Origin: Photobacterium sp. TY1-4
GTDB taxonomy: Bacteria > Pseudomonadota > Gammaproteobacteria > Enterobacterales > Vibrionaceae
Direction of reading: 5' to 3'
Assembly (NCBI RefSeq): GCF_025398175.1
Contig: NZ_CP099735.1
Coordinates: 868,001-932,000 of the forward strand
DNA length: 64,000 nucleotides
The position numbers were made by a program, and so were the translations under genes. Positions 26,225-36,063 of this stretch are shown one piece after another; the first letter of the stretch is position 1; each line of letters begins with the position of its first letter. The notes below the pieces were generated by a model. That model did not search any database and was not told where the DNA came from. It saw only the letters and a program-made list of their open reading frames with translations.

Positions 26225-26273
26225 ATTGTATCTATGACAATTTTTTGTTTGTGCTAGTTATTGTTTCTATAGT
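26225..26273. promoter_or_regulatory. MocR-type direct repeats and promoter of the DJ-1 gene
   Basis: ATTGTATCTAT (26225-26235) and ATTGTTTCTAT (26260-26270) form direct repeats 35 bases apart. A plus-strand promoter reads TTGTTT (26245-26250), 17 bases, TATAGT (26268-26273), so one repeat overlaps the -10. The arrangement fits MocR-type control. Confidence 0.55.
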
Positions 26274-26310
26274 GGCGAGACAAATCAAGCCGAAACGGAG
26301 CATTGATACC

Positions 26311-26934
26311 ATGCATATTACTATTCTTACTTTTGACGGATTTAATGAACTCGATTCATTGATCGCATTTGGTATCCTGAACCGAGCCAATCATAATTGG
26401 CGCGTATCGATTGCCAGCCCGACACCGCGTGTCACATCGATGAATGGTGTCGTGATTGAAGCACAAGCCTCAATCAGCGAAGCGGTTAAAGCCGATGTTG
26501 TGTTATTGGGTAGTGGGATGCAAACCAGGGAAATCGTCAATGACGCTTCCTTGATGGATCAGCTCAAACTTGACCCAAACAAACAATTACTCGGGGCGCA
26601 ATGTTCAGGCACTTTAATTTTAGCGAAACTCGACCTACTCGATGCCGTTCCGGCCTGTACGGATTTAACGTCCAAGCCTTGGGTGCAGGAGGCTGGTATT
26701 GAAGTGCTCAACCAGCCTTTTTTCGCCAATGGCAATTTAGCGACTGCTGGCGGCTGTCTGGCCTCCTCTTATCTCGCTTGCTGGGTCATTGCCCGTTTAG
26801 AAGGGATTCAGGCGGCGAAGAACGCAATGCATTATTTTGCCCCTGTCGGGGAGAAGGATGAATTTGTCGAACGTATGCAGCGTCATGTGACGCCCTATTT
26901 GAATCAGGGAAATCCCCCTAACATTCACGGATGA
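26311..26934 (+). CDS. DJ-1/PfpI family protein
   Basis: 207 residues with class I glutamine amidotransferase-like fold. The nucleophile elbow is GAQCSGTLILA (Cys near residue 98), and AGGCLAS provides a later conserved turn. The catalytic type (isonitrile hydratase, glyoxalase/deglycase or amidase) cannot be settled by eye. ATG 26311 has CGGAG upstream; an earlier in-frame start at 26245 coincides with the promoter -35 and is unlikely. Divergent from the MocR regulator, which probably controls it. Confidence 0.85.
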   Translation: MHITILTFDGFNELDSLIAFGILNRANHNWRVSIASPTPRVTSMNGVVIEAQASISEAVKADVVLLGSGMQTREIVNDASLMDQLKLDPNKQLLGAQCSGTLILAKLDLLDAVPACTDLTSKPWVQEAGIEVLNQPFFANGNLATAGGCLASSYLACWVIARLEGIQAAKNAMHYFAPVGEKDEFVERMQRHVTPYLNQGNPPNIHG

Positions 26935-27031
26935 GGGGGAAATCATTCGCTGTTTGAACGGTTAATGAAGTGTTCGGCGTTCATGATTTGTATAATGCAA
27001 TCTTCAACGTAATCCGGACACTTGATTCGTC

Positions 27032-28063
27032 TTAGGCCAACAGTTCTCTTCGCACAATTTCAGCCCCCGCACTTAAGGCTTTCAGCTTCCCTCTTGCAAC
27101 CTCACGAGACAAAGGCGTCATCCCACAGTTGGTGCAAGGATAAAGCTTGTCTGCATCGACAAACTGAAGAGCTTTTCGCAGGGTATCAGCGACTTCCTCT
27201 GGCGTCTCAATCGTGTTGGTTGCCACATCAATCGCCCCGACCATCACTTTTTTGCCGCGGATCAGTTCAAGCAGCTCGATGGGCACCCGAGAGTTGTGAC
27301 ATTCCAGCGAGATAATATCGATATTCGATTGTTGCAGCTTCGGGAACACTTCTTCGTATTGCCGCCACTCGGTGCCCAAGGTCTTTTTCCAATCGGTATT
27401 GGCTTTAATGCCATAGCCGTAGCAAATATGGACCGCGGTTTCGCACTTCAGTCCTTCAATGGCACGTTCTAAACACGCAATACCCCATTCATTCACGTCG
27501 TCAAAAAACACATTAAAAGCAGGTTCATCAAACTGGATGATATCCACGCCGGCAGCCTCTAATTCTTTGGCTTCCTGATTGAGGATTTTGGCAAACTCCC
27601 AGGCCAGTTTTTCACGGCTGCCATAATGGTCATCATAAAGCGTATCGATCATGGTCATGGGACCTGGCAAGGCCCACTTGATCGGTTGCTTGGTTTGCTG
27701 GCGTAAAAACTTGGCATCTTCGACAAAAACAGGCTTTTGGCGAGAAACAGGACCAACGACCGTCGGGACACTCGCATCATAGCGGTCACGAATTTTAACG
27801 GTCTTCCGGTTCTCAAAGTCAACGCCGCTCAGGTGCTCAATAAACGTAGTCACAAAGTGTTGGCGCGTTTGCTCGCCGTCACTGACAATATCAATCCCTG
27901 CGAGCTGCTGCTCTTGTAATGACACACGTAGCGCATCGTGTTTGCCGTCCAGTAATTCCCCACCTTGCAACTTCCAAGGTGACCATAGTACCTCTGGCTG
28001 TGCCAGCCAGGATGGTTTCGGCAAACTGCCTGACGTTGAAGTCGGTAATAATTTTTTCATCAT
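27032..28063 (-). CDS. mesD: Folate-independent methionine synthase MesD
   Basis: 343-residue protein corresponding to the catalytic C-terminal half of MetE only. Zinc ligands are in VHICYGYG (His/Cys) and PCTNCGM (Cys); FDEPAF and SLECHNSR are also conserved. It lacks the N-terminal folate-binding half, and the gene next to it encodes DUF1852 (MesX). That pairing marks the MesD family of short methionine synthases that do not take methyl groups from 5-methyl-THF and need MesX for activity; the methyl donor is, as far as I know, unsettled. Downstream of mesX by 28 bases in one operon. Ribosome site is weak. Confidence 0.88.
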   Translation of the reverse strand: MMKKLLPTSTSGSLPKPSWLAQPEVLWSPWKLQGGELLDGKHDALRVSLQEQQLAGIDIVSDGEQTRQHFVTTFIEHLSGVDFENRKTVKIRDRYDASVPTVVGPVSRQKPVFVEDAKFLRQQTKQPIKWALPGPMTMIDTLYDDHYGSREKLAWEFAKILNQEAKELEAAGVDIIQFDEPAFNVFFDDVNEWGIACLERAIEGLKCETAVHICYGYGIKANTDWKKTLGTEWRQYEEVFPKLQQSNIDIISLECHNSRVPIELLELIRGKKVMVGAIDVATNTIETPEEVADTLRKALQFVDADKLYPCTNCGMTPLSREVARGKLKALSAGAEIVRRELLA

Positions 28064-28091
28064 AAAGGCTGCTTTCTATTCTCGTGATGGT

Positions 28092-29066
28092 TCAGGCGTA
28101 TTGAGCAGACCATTGCTCTAGAATGGTTTGGTACGGTTTAATGAAGTACTGCTCCGTAAATTTACCCTGTTCAATCGCCAGCTGGCTACGCTCGGCTCGG
28201 TCATAAACAATTTGCGTTAATGAATGATCCAGATTCTTCAAATTGGGTTGATACCGACTGCCCGCAACCGCATTCGCATTATAGATTTCAGGTCGGTAGA
28301 TCTTTTGAAACGTTTCCATCGTGCTGATGGTGCTGATTAGCTCAAGATTCGTGTAATCATTGAGTAAATCACCAAAGAAATAGAATGCTAAAGGTGCGAC
28401 AGTATTTGGCGGCATAAAATAGCGAACCTGTAACCCCATTTTTTTGAAGTATTGCTCTGTCAAAGAAGACTCATTCGGCTGGTACTCAATCCCTAATACC
28501 GGATGCTGATTTTCAGTGCGATGATAGATTTTGTTATCGGAAACACTCAGACAGATAACCGGAGGCTTCTTAAAGTTCTGTTTATAAGCGTCTGAATTCA
28601 CGAAATGCTTAAACATCTTGCCGTGCAAATCGCCAAAATTATCCGGAATGCTGAATGTCGGTTGGTCTTTATTATGATCCAGCAGCAATACGCTGAAGTC
28701 ATAGTCACGAACATAAGAAGAGAAGTTATTCCCGACAATTCCTTCAATACGCTCATTCGTTTGATGGTCAACGATATTGGTTTTCAAAACTTCAATCGAT
28801 GGGAAAGTCTGACCACTGCCTTCAATATCCACATCCACAGAAATGATTTCAAGCGCGACTGAATAACGAGCTCCGTTCGGGTTATCCCAATGGGCCAAGG
28901 CATTAAAACGGTTGTCAATCATCTTTAGGGTGTTACGCAAATTCGCTTGACGACTCTCTCCCCTTGCCAAATTCGCAAAGTTAGTTGTGATGCGAGTGTT
29001 GTCTGAAGGACGATAGTCTTCATCGAAGCAAATGCTATGAATTTTAAATTTAAAGTCTTTGTTCAT
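28092..29066 (-). CDS. mesX: DUF1852 protein MesX, partner of MesD
   Basis: 324 residues, soluble, no signal peptide. The sequence (SICFDEDYRPSDNTRITTNF at the start; LRNTLKMIDNRFNALAHWDN following) matches DUF1852, whose genes accompany mesD and are required for its methionine synthase activity in genetic work I recall. Biochemical role unproven: possibly generation or transfer of the methyl group. First gene of the mesXD operon. I see no MetJ boxes or SAM riboswitch upstream. Confidence 0.85.
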   Translation of the reverse strand: MNKDFKFKIHSICFDEDYRPSDNTRITTNFANLARGESRQANLRNTLKMIDNRFNALAHWDNPNGARYSVALEIISVDVDIEGSGQTFPSIEVLKTNIVDHQTNERIEGIVGNNFSSYVRDYDFSVLLLDHNKDQPTFSIPDNFGDLHGKMFKHFVNSDAYKQNFKKPPVICLSVSDNKIYHRTENQHPVLGIEYQPNESSLTEQYFKKMGLQVRYFMPPNTVAPLAFYFFGDLLNDYTNLELISTISTMETFQKIYRPEIYNANAVAGSRYQPNLKNLDHSLTQIVYDRAERSQLAIEQGKFTEQYFIKPYQTILEQWSAQYA

Positions 29067-29536
29067 CGTGATCTGGTATCCAATGTCCGAGAGAAAGCCT
29101 GAATTTAGCCCGTGTTCTTTCTAGTTTTCTTTTGTGGCTTTTCCAGTTTTTCTTTGATTTATGTCAAATAACCTAACTAGGATTCGATTCTAATGTGATC
29201 CAGAGCCATAAGCAGAGTGTTATTACTTCATATCGATCATGAGAAATATTCATGATTTATCATGGGTGAATGCTCCCGGTGAGGAACTATCCGGGATATC
29301 GTGCTTACTTCGAAGGGGTTGATATGAACGTCAAAATAGTTTTTTGGTTGGTCGTTTGTAGAAAAACAGAAAATCAAAGTGGTCCGTGAGCCAACGTCAC
29401 AAGAGCACTGATTGCACGAAAAGTTCACGCCGATTTAGTCAACAAAGCTCCAGTACAAAGCAACGTAAATGATGTCTTTCCTGACGACACCGTCCGTTTC
29501 ACCCCAGCCAGGGGATCAAACAAAGAGGAGGAGTTT
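29067..29536. other. 470-bp AT-rich intergenic stretch
   Basis: Upstream of mesX and of a small plus-strand gene candidate. I see no convincing riboswitch, RNA gene or operator here. Confidence 0.4.
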
Positions 29537-29779
29537 TTGCTAAATAATCGAATTGAAGGCTATTTGAGCATATATACCGGCTATGAGCCAATTAAGCGAA
29601 ATTCTCAACTGTACTTTACTGGAACTATATTTCGAGTTTCTCCGAGTGTTGCAGAGCGATACCTCGGAGGAAGCCAACCAAGAGTGCTGTATAAAGTCCG
29701 CATAAGAACTGTTTATTACGTCATTCCCGAGCACGAAATACAGGCTATAGCGACACCACAGTTAGAATCTTGCGAGTAA
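29537..29779 (+). CDS. Small hypothetical protein (80 residues)
   Basis: Unrecognised. It begins with TTG, but the codon is placed 5 bases after AGAGGAGGAG, a near-perfect ribosome site, which is the main reason to believe it. The product is 80 residues, with a Tyr-rich beta-like middle, an Arg-rich segment (RVLYKVRIRTVYYVI) and no signal peptide. AT-rich relative to the catabolic islands. Isolated: neighbours are mesX (divergent) and a tetR-type gene (convergent). Confidence 0.4.
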   Translation: MLNNRIEGYLSIYTGYEPIKRNSQLYFTGTIFRVSPSVAERYLGGSQPRVLYKVRIRTVYYVIPEHEIQAIATPQLESCE

Positions 29780-29961
29780 ATGGTAAGGCAGTAAAATCGC
29801 TGTTCTTAACTGTCGGTTTCTCAGTGAAGGAAACTCGGTTTAAAAGTGTTCAGAACAATTATCACACCAAATCATATCCACGCAGAATTCGCTTTCAACT
29901 CGTTAATCACTAATCCGACAATTCAATCTTCAACAGACTCAAACTAGATCGGTAATCCCCC

Positions 29962-30576
29962 CTAAACATGACTCTTCACCCCACATCCCTTGATCACCAG
30001 TTGGGTCAGGAACCGGGCGGCGTCCTCGTAGTCCTGATGGCTGAGGGCTTCTTTTTGCATCACGTTACAGATCTGCCAGCTGAAATCGGCATAGGTTTGG
30101 GTGGCGGACCAGATCATAAACATCAGGTGATGCGGGGGTACCGGATCCATCAGCCCCTGCTCGCTCCAGGTGGTAAATTTATCCATGATCATCTGGGACT
30201 GCTGAAATAACTCTTCACGGATATCTTCCGGCAGCGACTGACCACCCGACATCACTTCGCTCGCGAATACCCGTGACGCGTGGGGATGATCCCTCGAAAT
30301 CATCAGTTTGGTCTGGATATAGCGGGTTAATGCCTCGATTGGATCATCCAGCGCCTCGATTGGACGCGACGCGGCCAGCAACGGCTTGGTGACGGTTTCC
30401 AGCACCGCAAAGTAGAGCTTGTCTTTCGAGCTGAAGTAGTAAAAGACATTGGGCTTGGGGATCTCTGCCGCTTTGGCAATATCGACAATTTTAGTCGCGG
30501 AGTAGCCGTGGGTCGCAAACTGCTCGCTGGCAACCTGAATAATATGCGCCTGTTTTTTTTGCCTGATCCGAGTCAT
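29962..30576 (-). CDS. TetR-family regulator, RutR-like
   Basis: 204 residues. N-terminal helix-turn-helix (residues 10-55: FATHGYSATKIVDIAKAAEI, then NVFYYFSSKDKLY) and a C-terminal domain of the RutR/YcdC type (PHASRVFASEVMSGG). RutR senses uracil/thymine and controls pyrimidine use and some purine genes in E. coli. It lies just past ttuD on the same strand, so it may regulate nitrogenous-base use here too; the clear TTGTATACAA boxes do not look like RutR sites, so the link is inference. Confidence 0.85.
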   Translation of the reverse strand: MTRIRQKKQAHIIQVASEQFATHGYSATKIVDIAKAAEIPKPNVFYYFSSKDKLYFAVLETVTKPLLAASRPIEALDDPIEALTRYIQTKLMISRDHPHASRVFASEVMSGGQSLPEDIREELFQQSQMIMDKFTTWSEQGLMDPVPPHHLMFMIWSATQTYADFSWQICNVMQKEALSHQDYEDAARFLTQLVIKGCGVKSHV

Positions 30577-30797
30577 TGCGGGTTCCGGGTGATCAATCGT
30601 TCGTCAAGTCTAAAGAAATCAAAGAGAAAGACCAATGTGCGGGGAATAAAAATGGCGTCTGAGTCAAGTTCGCACCAAAACTGTGTGCGTGGACAACGTA
30701 TTCTGCAGCTGAAAGACGGCCGCCCGGCGCACGAAGACAGGGAGGTTGTGCCGCCAGACGACGTCTTTCAATTTTTAAGCCGGATGCAACCGATGCG

Positions 30798-32138
30798 TTA
30801 CACAATCAAAATGGCGCGAAAATCGTTTACATTGGTCAGTGTCGGCCCGGTAAAGACTAGGCTGTCGGTCTGCTCGAAAAAAGCGTAGCTGTTGTTGTTA
30901 TCCAGATAATCCTGCGCTTTTAAGCCTATCGACTGAGCCTTCGTCCAGGTTTCCGGTGAAATCCAGGCCCCGGCGTTATCTTCCACCCCATCAATGCCGT
31001 CGGTATCTGCGGCAATCGCATATACCTGCGGCTGCCCCTTCAGTTCATTGAGCAAACTCAGCAGGAATTCACAATTGCGGCCACCGCGCCCTTCCCCTTT
31101 CACGATCACGGTAGTTTCACCGCCGGAAATCAGGATGCAAGGGGCCTGAAACGGCTGCTGACGCGTGACCACCTGGCGCGCCAGCGCAGCATGGACCTTA
31201 GCAACGTCCCGGGCTTCCCCTTCAACGCAGTCACTCAAAATATAAGCCGGGATCCCCAGGCCCTGCGCTTCGGCAGCCGCTGCTTCCAGCGCCATTTGCG
31301 GGGTCGCGATTAAGTGGTTCTGGCAACGCGTCCAGCACGGATCGTCCGGTTTCACCGTTTCCGATGCGGGCTGATTGAGCCACTGGTGCGCCGCAGACGG
31401 CACGTCAATCTGATAGCGTTCGAGGATTGCCAGAGCATCAAACCGGGTGGTGCTGTCCGGCACGGTCGGGCCGGAAGCGATCACGCTCAGATCGTCTCCC
31501 GGCACATCCGAAATGGCCAGCGTGATCACCTGAGCCGGATATGCCAGTTTTGCCAGCCGTCCCCCTTTCAGCGCCGACAGGTGTTTGCGCACACAGTTCA
31601 TTTCATCAATGGCGGCACCGGAGCGGAGCAGCGCTTTATTGAGGGCCTGTTTCTCGGCCAGTGAGATCCCCGGAGCCGGCAGGCTCAGCAGGGCCGAGCC
31701 ACCACCGGAGATCAGACAAATCAGGGTATCTGCTTCACTGAGCCCGGCCGCCAGTTCAAGCGCCCGCTCACCGACGGCCATCCCCATTTCATCCGGCACC
31801 GGATGCGACGCTTCGATCACTTCAATCATCTCGCAGGGTGCCGTATGGCCATAGCGGGTCACCACCAGCCCTTCCAGCTCAGGGAGGTCAGTCGAGTCTG
31901 CCTGCTCCGGCCGAATGCTGGCCAGCTTAGCGGTTTCATGCTGCCAGATCCGCTCCAGCTCCTGCGCCATGGACGCCGCAGCTTTCCCGGCGCCAATCAC
32001 GACGGTTCGCCCGCCCTTTTGGCGCGTCTGGGTAAACAGGGATTCCGGGAGAAATGAAGCCATGTGACCTTGCGGCAGCGCTTGTTTCACCGCGCTGTCG
32101 TACAAGATCCGCAATACGTGTTTCGCATCGATGTCCAT
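30798..32138 (-). CDS. ttuD: Glycerate 2-kinase / TtuD family (MOFRL)
   Basis: 446 residues from ATG 32138, which has AAGGAG six bases upstream; the open frame upstream of it is not coding. Family hallmarks: ISGGGSALL, MNCVRKHLSALKGGRLA, AISDVPGDD, and the MOFRL part SGGETTVIVKG...DGIDG. These enzymes were first named hydroxypyruvate reductase, but most phosphorylate D-glycerate to 2-phosphoglycerate, which fits a gene after glxR. Last of gcl-hyi-glxR-ttuD. A 242-bp gap before it contains a GCGGCAGC/GCTGCCGC hairpin (32332-32352), possibly attenuating. Confidence 0.92.
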   Translation of the reverse strand: MDIDAKHVLRILYDSAVKQALPQGHMASFLPESLFTQTRQKGGRTVVIGAGKAAASMAQELERIWQHETAKLASIRPEQADSTDLPELEGLVVTRYGHTAPCEMIEVIEASHPVPDEMGMAVGERALELAAGLSEADTLICLISGGGSALLSLPAPGISLAEKQALNKALLRSGAAIDEMNCVRKHLSALKGGRLAKLAYPAQVITLAISDVPGDDLSVIASGPTVPDSTTRFDALAILERYQIDVPSAAHQWLNQPASETVKPDDPCWTRCQNHLIATPQMALEAAAAEAQGLGIPAYILSDCVEGEARDVAKVHAALARQVVTRQQPFQAPCILISGGETTVIVKGEGRGGRNCEFLLSLLNELKGQPQVYAIAADTDGIDGVEDNAGAWISPETWTKAQSIGLKAQDYLDNNNSYAFFEQTDSLVFTGPTLTNVNDFRAILIV

Positions 32139-32380
32139 CTTCAACTCCTTGTCGACGGATAAAAACTGAGAATTCAGAGAAAAGATCCCGCTGCCATGGT
32201 CGGCGGCCTGCATGCCGGGCGCTGAGCCAGGTCGGAGACGGCCAGCCCCATTGCCGACACGGACAGCGGGAACGCGCGGCAAAGGAGACAAAAGCGCGCG
32301 GTTTAGTAAGAATGCTGTGATCACCGAGAAAGCGGCAGCAAGCCGCTGCCGCCTCAAGGTTTCAGGGAAACGGTCGTCGA

Positions 32381-33280
32381 TCAGTCCCGGATCGAGTGGC
32401 CCGCCCGTTTTTCAATCGCTTTCACCAAGGCCGAATGGTCCCAGTTTTCACCACCGAGGGCGACACACTCATCAAACAATGCCTGCGCCGTTTCCGTGTT
32501 TGGCAGCGACACCCCCAACGCTTCAGCGCCGTTCAGTGCCAAATCCAGATCTTTCTGGTGCAGCGAAATTCTGAAACCCGGATCAAAGGTGCCTTTCACC
32601 ATGCGCTCACCGTGGACTTCCAGGATTTTCGAGCTGGCAAACCCACCCAGCAGTGCTTCGCGCACCCGCGCCGGATCGGCGCCTGCTTTCGAGGCAAACA
32701 CCAGCGCTTCTGACACCGCTTCGATGTTCAGGGCCACGATGATCTGGTTCGCCACTTTACAGGTTTGCCCGGCACCGTTTTCACCCACCAGGGTGATGTT
32801 CTGACCCAGGATTTCAAACAGCGGATACGCTTGATCAAATGCAGCCTGATCGCCACCAACCATGATACTCAGGGTGCCATTGACGGCACCGACTTCACCG
32901 CCGGAGACTGGCGCATCCAGATACTGCGCGCCACTTTCTTTAATCCGTGCGGCAAATTCCTTGGTCGGGATCGGCGCAATCGAGCTCATGTCGATCACCA
33001 GCTTGCTGGCCGCATTGCCGCTGGCCTGGATGCCGTGCTCGACGCCATTGTCACCGAACAGCACTTCCTGTACCTGAGGCGTGTTCGGCACCATCAGGAT
33101 CACCACATCCGCCAGTTTGGTCGCCTCACTTGGATTGCGGCACACCAAAGCGCCGGCAGTCACCAGCTCCTGTGGTGGCTGGATGAAGTGATCCGACAGG
33201 ACGATAGTGTGCCCGGCCTTTTGCAGGTTCTGCGCCATGGGCTTGCCCATAATCCCGGTGCCGATAAATGCGATTTTCAT
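32381..33280 (-). CDS. glxR: Tartronate semialdehyde reductase
   Basis: 299 residues, beta-hydroxyacid dehydrogenase family. Reduces tartronate semialdehyde from Gcl to D-glycerate. Visible: the dinucleotide loop GTGIMGKPMA at the N-terminus, the substrate motif DAPVSGGEVGA near residue 120, and the catalytic-lysine helix GQTCKVANQI near residue 170. Between hyi and ttuD in the glyoxylate operon. Confidence 0.95.
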   Translation of the reverse strand: MKIAFIGTGIMGKPMAQNLQKAGHTIVLSDHFIQPPQELVTAGALVCRNPSEATKLADVVILMVPNTPQVQEVLFGDNGVEHGIQASGNAASKLVIDMSSIAPIPTKEFAARIKESGAQYLDAPVSGGEVGAVNGTLSIMVGGDQAAFDQAYPLFEILGQNITLVGENGAGQTCKVANQIIVALNIEAVSEALVFASKAGADPARVREALLGGFASSKILEVHGERMVKGTFDPGFRISLHQKDLDLALNGAEALGVSLPNTETAQALFDECVALGGENWDHSALVKAIEKRAGHSIRD

Positions 33281-33353
33281 GCTTTCTCTCCTTGATCTTG
33301 CTTGAATTTCAGGTCGTTCATTTCAAATCTGTTTTGGGTACTTGTCTCAGCGC

Positions 33354-34130
33354 TTAGCGGTACTGATTCAGCCAGTTCAGCCCTTCGAGCGTGGTGGTTT
33401 TCGGCTTGTACTCGCAGCCGACCCAACCGGCATATCCGAGCAAATCAAGATGGCTCAGCACAAACGGATAGTTGATTTCACCGGTACCCGGCTCATGACG
33501 ACCCGGATTGTCAGCCAGCTGGACGTGGGCAATCTGGCCCAGGTTCTCCTGTAGGGTGATGGCCAGATCCCCTTCCATGATCTGCATGTGGTAGATGTCG
33601 TATTGCAGCGACAGGTTCGCGCTGCCGACTTCGGCAATGATCGCCTTGCCCTGCGCCGTGGTGTTGAGGAAGAAGCCCGGAATATCGCGGGTATTGATGG
33701 CTTCAATCACCAGACGGATCCCTTCGGCTTCCAGCGCCTGCGCCGCAAAACGCAGGTTGTCGACCAGAGTTGCATGCGCCTGCTGCTCAGAGACGCCATC
33801 CGGCACAATCCCGGCCAGGCAGTTCACCTGGGTACAGCCCAGCGCCTTGGCGTATTCAATCGCTAGTGGCACACCGTCGCGGAATGCTTCAACCCGAGTC
33901 GGGTCGACGGCGATACCGCGATCCCCGGCTTCCCAGTCGCCGGCCGGCAGGTTGAACAGCACTTGCTGGAGCTGATTGTCCGCCAGACAGGATTTGATTA
34001 CCTCCGCCGGATAATCGTACGGAAACAGGTACTCGACCCCGTCAAACCCGGCTTTCGCCGCCGCTTCAAAGCGATCGAGAAAGTCGTGTTCGGTAAAAAG
34101 CATGGATAGATTTGCAGCAAATTTTGGCAT
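33354..34130 (-). CDS. hyi: Hydroxypyruvate isomerase
   Basis: 258 residues, TIM-barrel xylose-isomerase-like family. Interconverts hydroxypyruvate and tartronate semialdehyde. Recognised from the N-terminal KFAANLSMLFTEHDFLDRF, IEAINTRDIPGFF (metal Glu) and the C-terminal GWVGCEYKP. Sits directly after gcl, as in E. coli and pseudomonads. Confidence 0.95.
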   Translation of the reverse strand: MPKFAANLSMLFTEHDFLDRFEAAAKAGFDGVEYLFPYDYPAEVIKSCLADNQLQQVLFNLPAGDWEAGDRGIAVDPTRVEAFRDGVPLAIEYAKALGCTQVNCLAGIVPDGVSEQQAHATLVDNLRFAAQALEAEGIRLVIEAINTRDIPGFFLNTTAQGKAIIAEVGSANLSLQYDIYHMQIMEGDLAITLQENLGQIAHVQLADNPGRHEPGTGEINYPFVLSHLDLLGYAGWVGCEYKPKTTTLEGLNWLNQYR

Positions 34131-34214
34131 GGTTCTGTCCTTAAAGAGTGTTCTCCATGGCCTGTGGCTCAGAGGACTAAGCCACAGGCGATATGTACGA
34201 TGACGACACGGCGA

Positions 34215-36008
34215 TTAAGCCTGCCCGGCGCCTTCTCCCTGATGTGCCAGCGCAGTCGGGGCATCGGCGATACTCTCGGCCAGCGGCTCAAACTCGTTGA
34301 TGGCATTGATTTCAACGCCCATCGCGATGTTGGTGACCCGCTCCAGAATCACTTCCACCACCACCGGCACCCGGTACTGGTTCATCAGCTCGCGTGCCTC
34401 GGCAAACGCAGCCTGTAGCTGGTCCGGATCAGTGACGCGAATCGCTTTACAGCCCAAGCCTTCCACCACGGTGACATGGTCGACCCCGTAGCCGTTCAGC
34501 TCCGGTGCATTCTGGTTTTCAAAGGCCAGTTGGACACAGTAGTCGATATCAAACTGACGCTGCGCCTGGCGGATCAGCCCCAGGTAGGAGTTGTTCACCA
34601 ATACATGGATGTACGGCAGGTTGAACTGCGCCCCGACTGCCAGCTCTTCAATCATGAACTGGAAGTCATAGTCGCCGGAGATTGCGACCACATCGCGGCT
34701 CGGATCAGACGCCTTGACGCCCAGTGCCGCCGGCGTCGTCCAGCCCAACGGGCCCGCCTGACCACAGTTGATCCAGTGACGCGGCTGATAAACATGCAGG
34801 AATTGCGCAGCGGCGATCTGCGACAGACCAATGGTGCTGACGTAGCAGGTCTCACGGCCAAACGCCTTGTTCATCTCTTCATACACGCGCATCGGCTTGA
34901 TCGGGGTGTCTTCAAAGTGGGTTTTACGCAACAAGCTTGATTTACGTGCCTGACATTCCCCGACCCACTGGCTGCGCTCGGCCAGCTTTCCTGCATCCCG
35001 CCATTCACGGGCGACGTCCACCAGCAGTTCTAATGCGGCTTTGGCATCCGAAACAATTCCCAGATCCGGGCAGAACACGCGGCCAATCTGGGTTGGTTCG
35101 ATATCAATGTGCACAAACTGACGCCCTTCGGTGTACACATCCAGCGAGCCGGTATGGCGATTCGCCCAGCGGTTACCGATCCCAATCACAAAGTCAGAAT
35201 TCAGCAGCGACTCATTGCCGTAACGATGCGCGGTCTGCAAGCCGACCATGCCAGCCATCAGCTCATGATCATCCGGAATTGTGCCCCAGCCCATCAGCGT
35301 CGGGATCACCGGCACCCCGGTAATTTCCGCAAATTGCTGCAACAGCTCAGACGCATCCGCATTGATGATGCCGCCCCCGGCCACAATCACCGGCTTGGCA
35401 GACGCATTCATCATGCTCAGCGCTTTCTCGACCTGAGCGCGGGTCGCTTTGGGCTTGTACGCTTCCAGCGGCGCATAGCTGTCGATATCAAACTCGATCT
35501 CCGCCAGTTGGACATCCAGCGGCAAATCGATCAGCACCGGACCGGGACGGCCAGAGCGCATCAGATGAAAAGCCTGCTGAAACGCGCGCGGCACCTGAGC
35601 CGGCTCCAACACCGTGGTCGCCCACTTGGTCACCGGCTTGGCAATGGATTCAATATCGACCGCCTGAAAATCCTCTTTGTGTAGACGGGCACGCGGTGCC
35701 TGGCCGGTAATACACAGGATTGGGATGGAATCTGCCGAGGCCGAGTACAGCCCGGTGATCATATCAGTGCCGGCCGGGCCGGATGTGCCGATACACACCC
35801 CAATGTTTTCGGGTGCAGAGCGGGTATAGCCTTCGGCCATGTGTGACGCCCCTTCCACGTGGCGGGCCAGCACGTGGTCGATCCCGCCCAGCTTTTTCAT
35901 CGCCGCATACATCGGGTTAATCGCCGCACCGGGCACCCCAAAGGCAATATCCACACCTTCGCGTTTCAGCACTTCGATTGCAGCTTCGATTGCTTTCATC
36001 TTAGCCAT
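34215..36008 (-). CDS. gcl: Glyoxylate carboligase
   Basis: 597 residues, ThDP enzyme joining two glyoxylates to tartronate semialdehyde and CO2. [13 protein letters not shown] near residue 49 is telling: Gcl has Val where other ThDP enzymes have the catalytic Glu. The ThDP-binding [15 protein letters not shown]...NN stretch is near 445. GGAGG precedes the ATG. First gene of gcl-hyi-glxR-ttuD, transcribed away from aceB; its promoter carries two TTGTATACAA-type boxes. Consumes the glyoxylate released by AllA. Confidence 0.97.
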   Translation of the reverse strand: MAKMKAIEAAIEVLKREGVDIAFGVPGAAINPMYAAMKKLGGIDHVLARHVEGASHMAEGYTRSAPENIGVCIGTSGPAGTDMITGLYSASADSIPILCITGQAPRARLHKEDFQAVDIESIAKPVTKWATTVLEPAQVPRAFQQAFHLMRSGRPGPVLIDLPLDVQLAEIEFDIDSYAPLEAYKPKATRAQVEKALSMMNASAKPVIVAGGGIINADASELLQQFAEITGVPVIPTLMGWGTIPDDHELMAGMVGLQTAHRYGNESLLNSDFVIGIGNRWANRHTGSLDVYTEGRQFVHIDIEPTQIGRVFCPDLGIVSDAKAALELLVDVAREWRDAGKLAERSQWVGECQARKSSLLRKTHFEDTPIKPMRVYEEMNKAFGRETCYVSTIGLSQIAAAQFLHVYQPRHWINCGQAGPLGWTTPAALGVKASDPSRDVVAISGDYDFQFMIEELAVGAQFNLPYIHVLVNNSYLGLIRQAQRQFDIDYCVQLAFENQNAPELNGYGVDHVTVVEGLGCKAIRVTDPDQLQAAFAEARELMNQYRVPVVVEVILERVTNIAMGVEINAINEFEPLAESIADAPTALAHQGEGAGQA

Positions 36009-36024
36009 TCAGACCTCCATTTCA

Positions 36025-36063
36025 TTGTATACAATTTATCGTTGTTTTGTATACTATGGACAA
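36025..36063 (-). promoter_or_regulatory. gcl promoter with two operators
   Basis: Minus strand: -35 TTGTCC (36063-36058), 17-base spacer, -10 GATAAA (36040-36035). The box TTGTATACTA (36047-36056, plus-strand reading) fills the spacer and the perfect TTGTATACAA (36025-36034) abuts the -10, 22 bases apart. This placement is what a repressor would need. Confidence 0.65.

Noticed and set aside
29962..30576. RutR-like protein as regulator of the shared palindromes
   Set aside because: RutR sites resemble TTGACCA-N2-TGGTCAA, not TTGTATACAA.
30710..30775. Terminator-like hairpin with T5 between ttuD and the tetR-type gene
   Set aside because: The T-run is on the plus strand where no gene ends; on the transcribed strand no T-run follows, so I did not call it.
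32139..32357. N-terminal extension of the glycerate kinase
   Set aside because: The extension has no protein character, and ATG 32138 has a well-placed AAGGAG and matches the family start.
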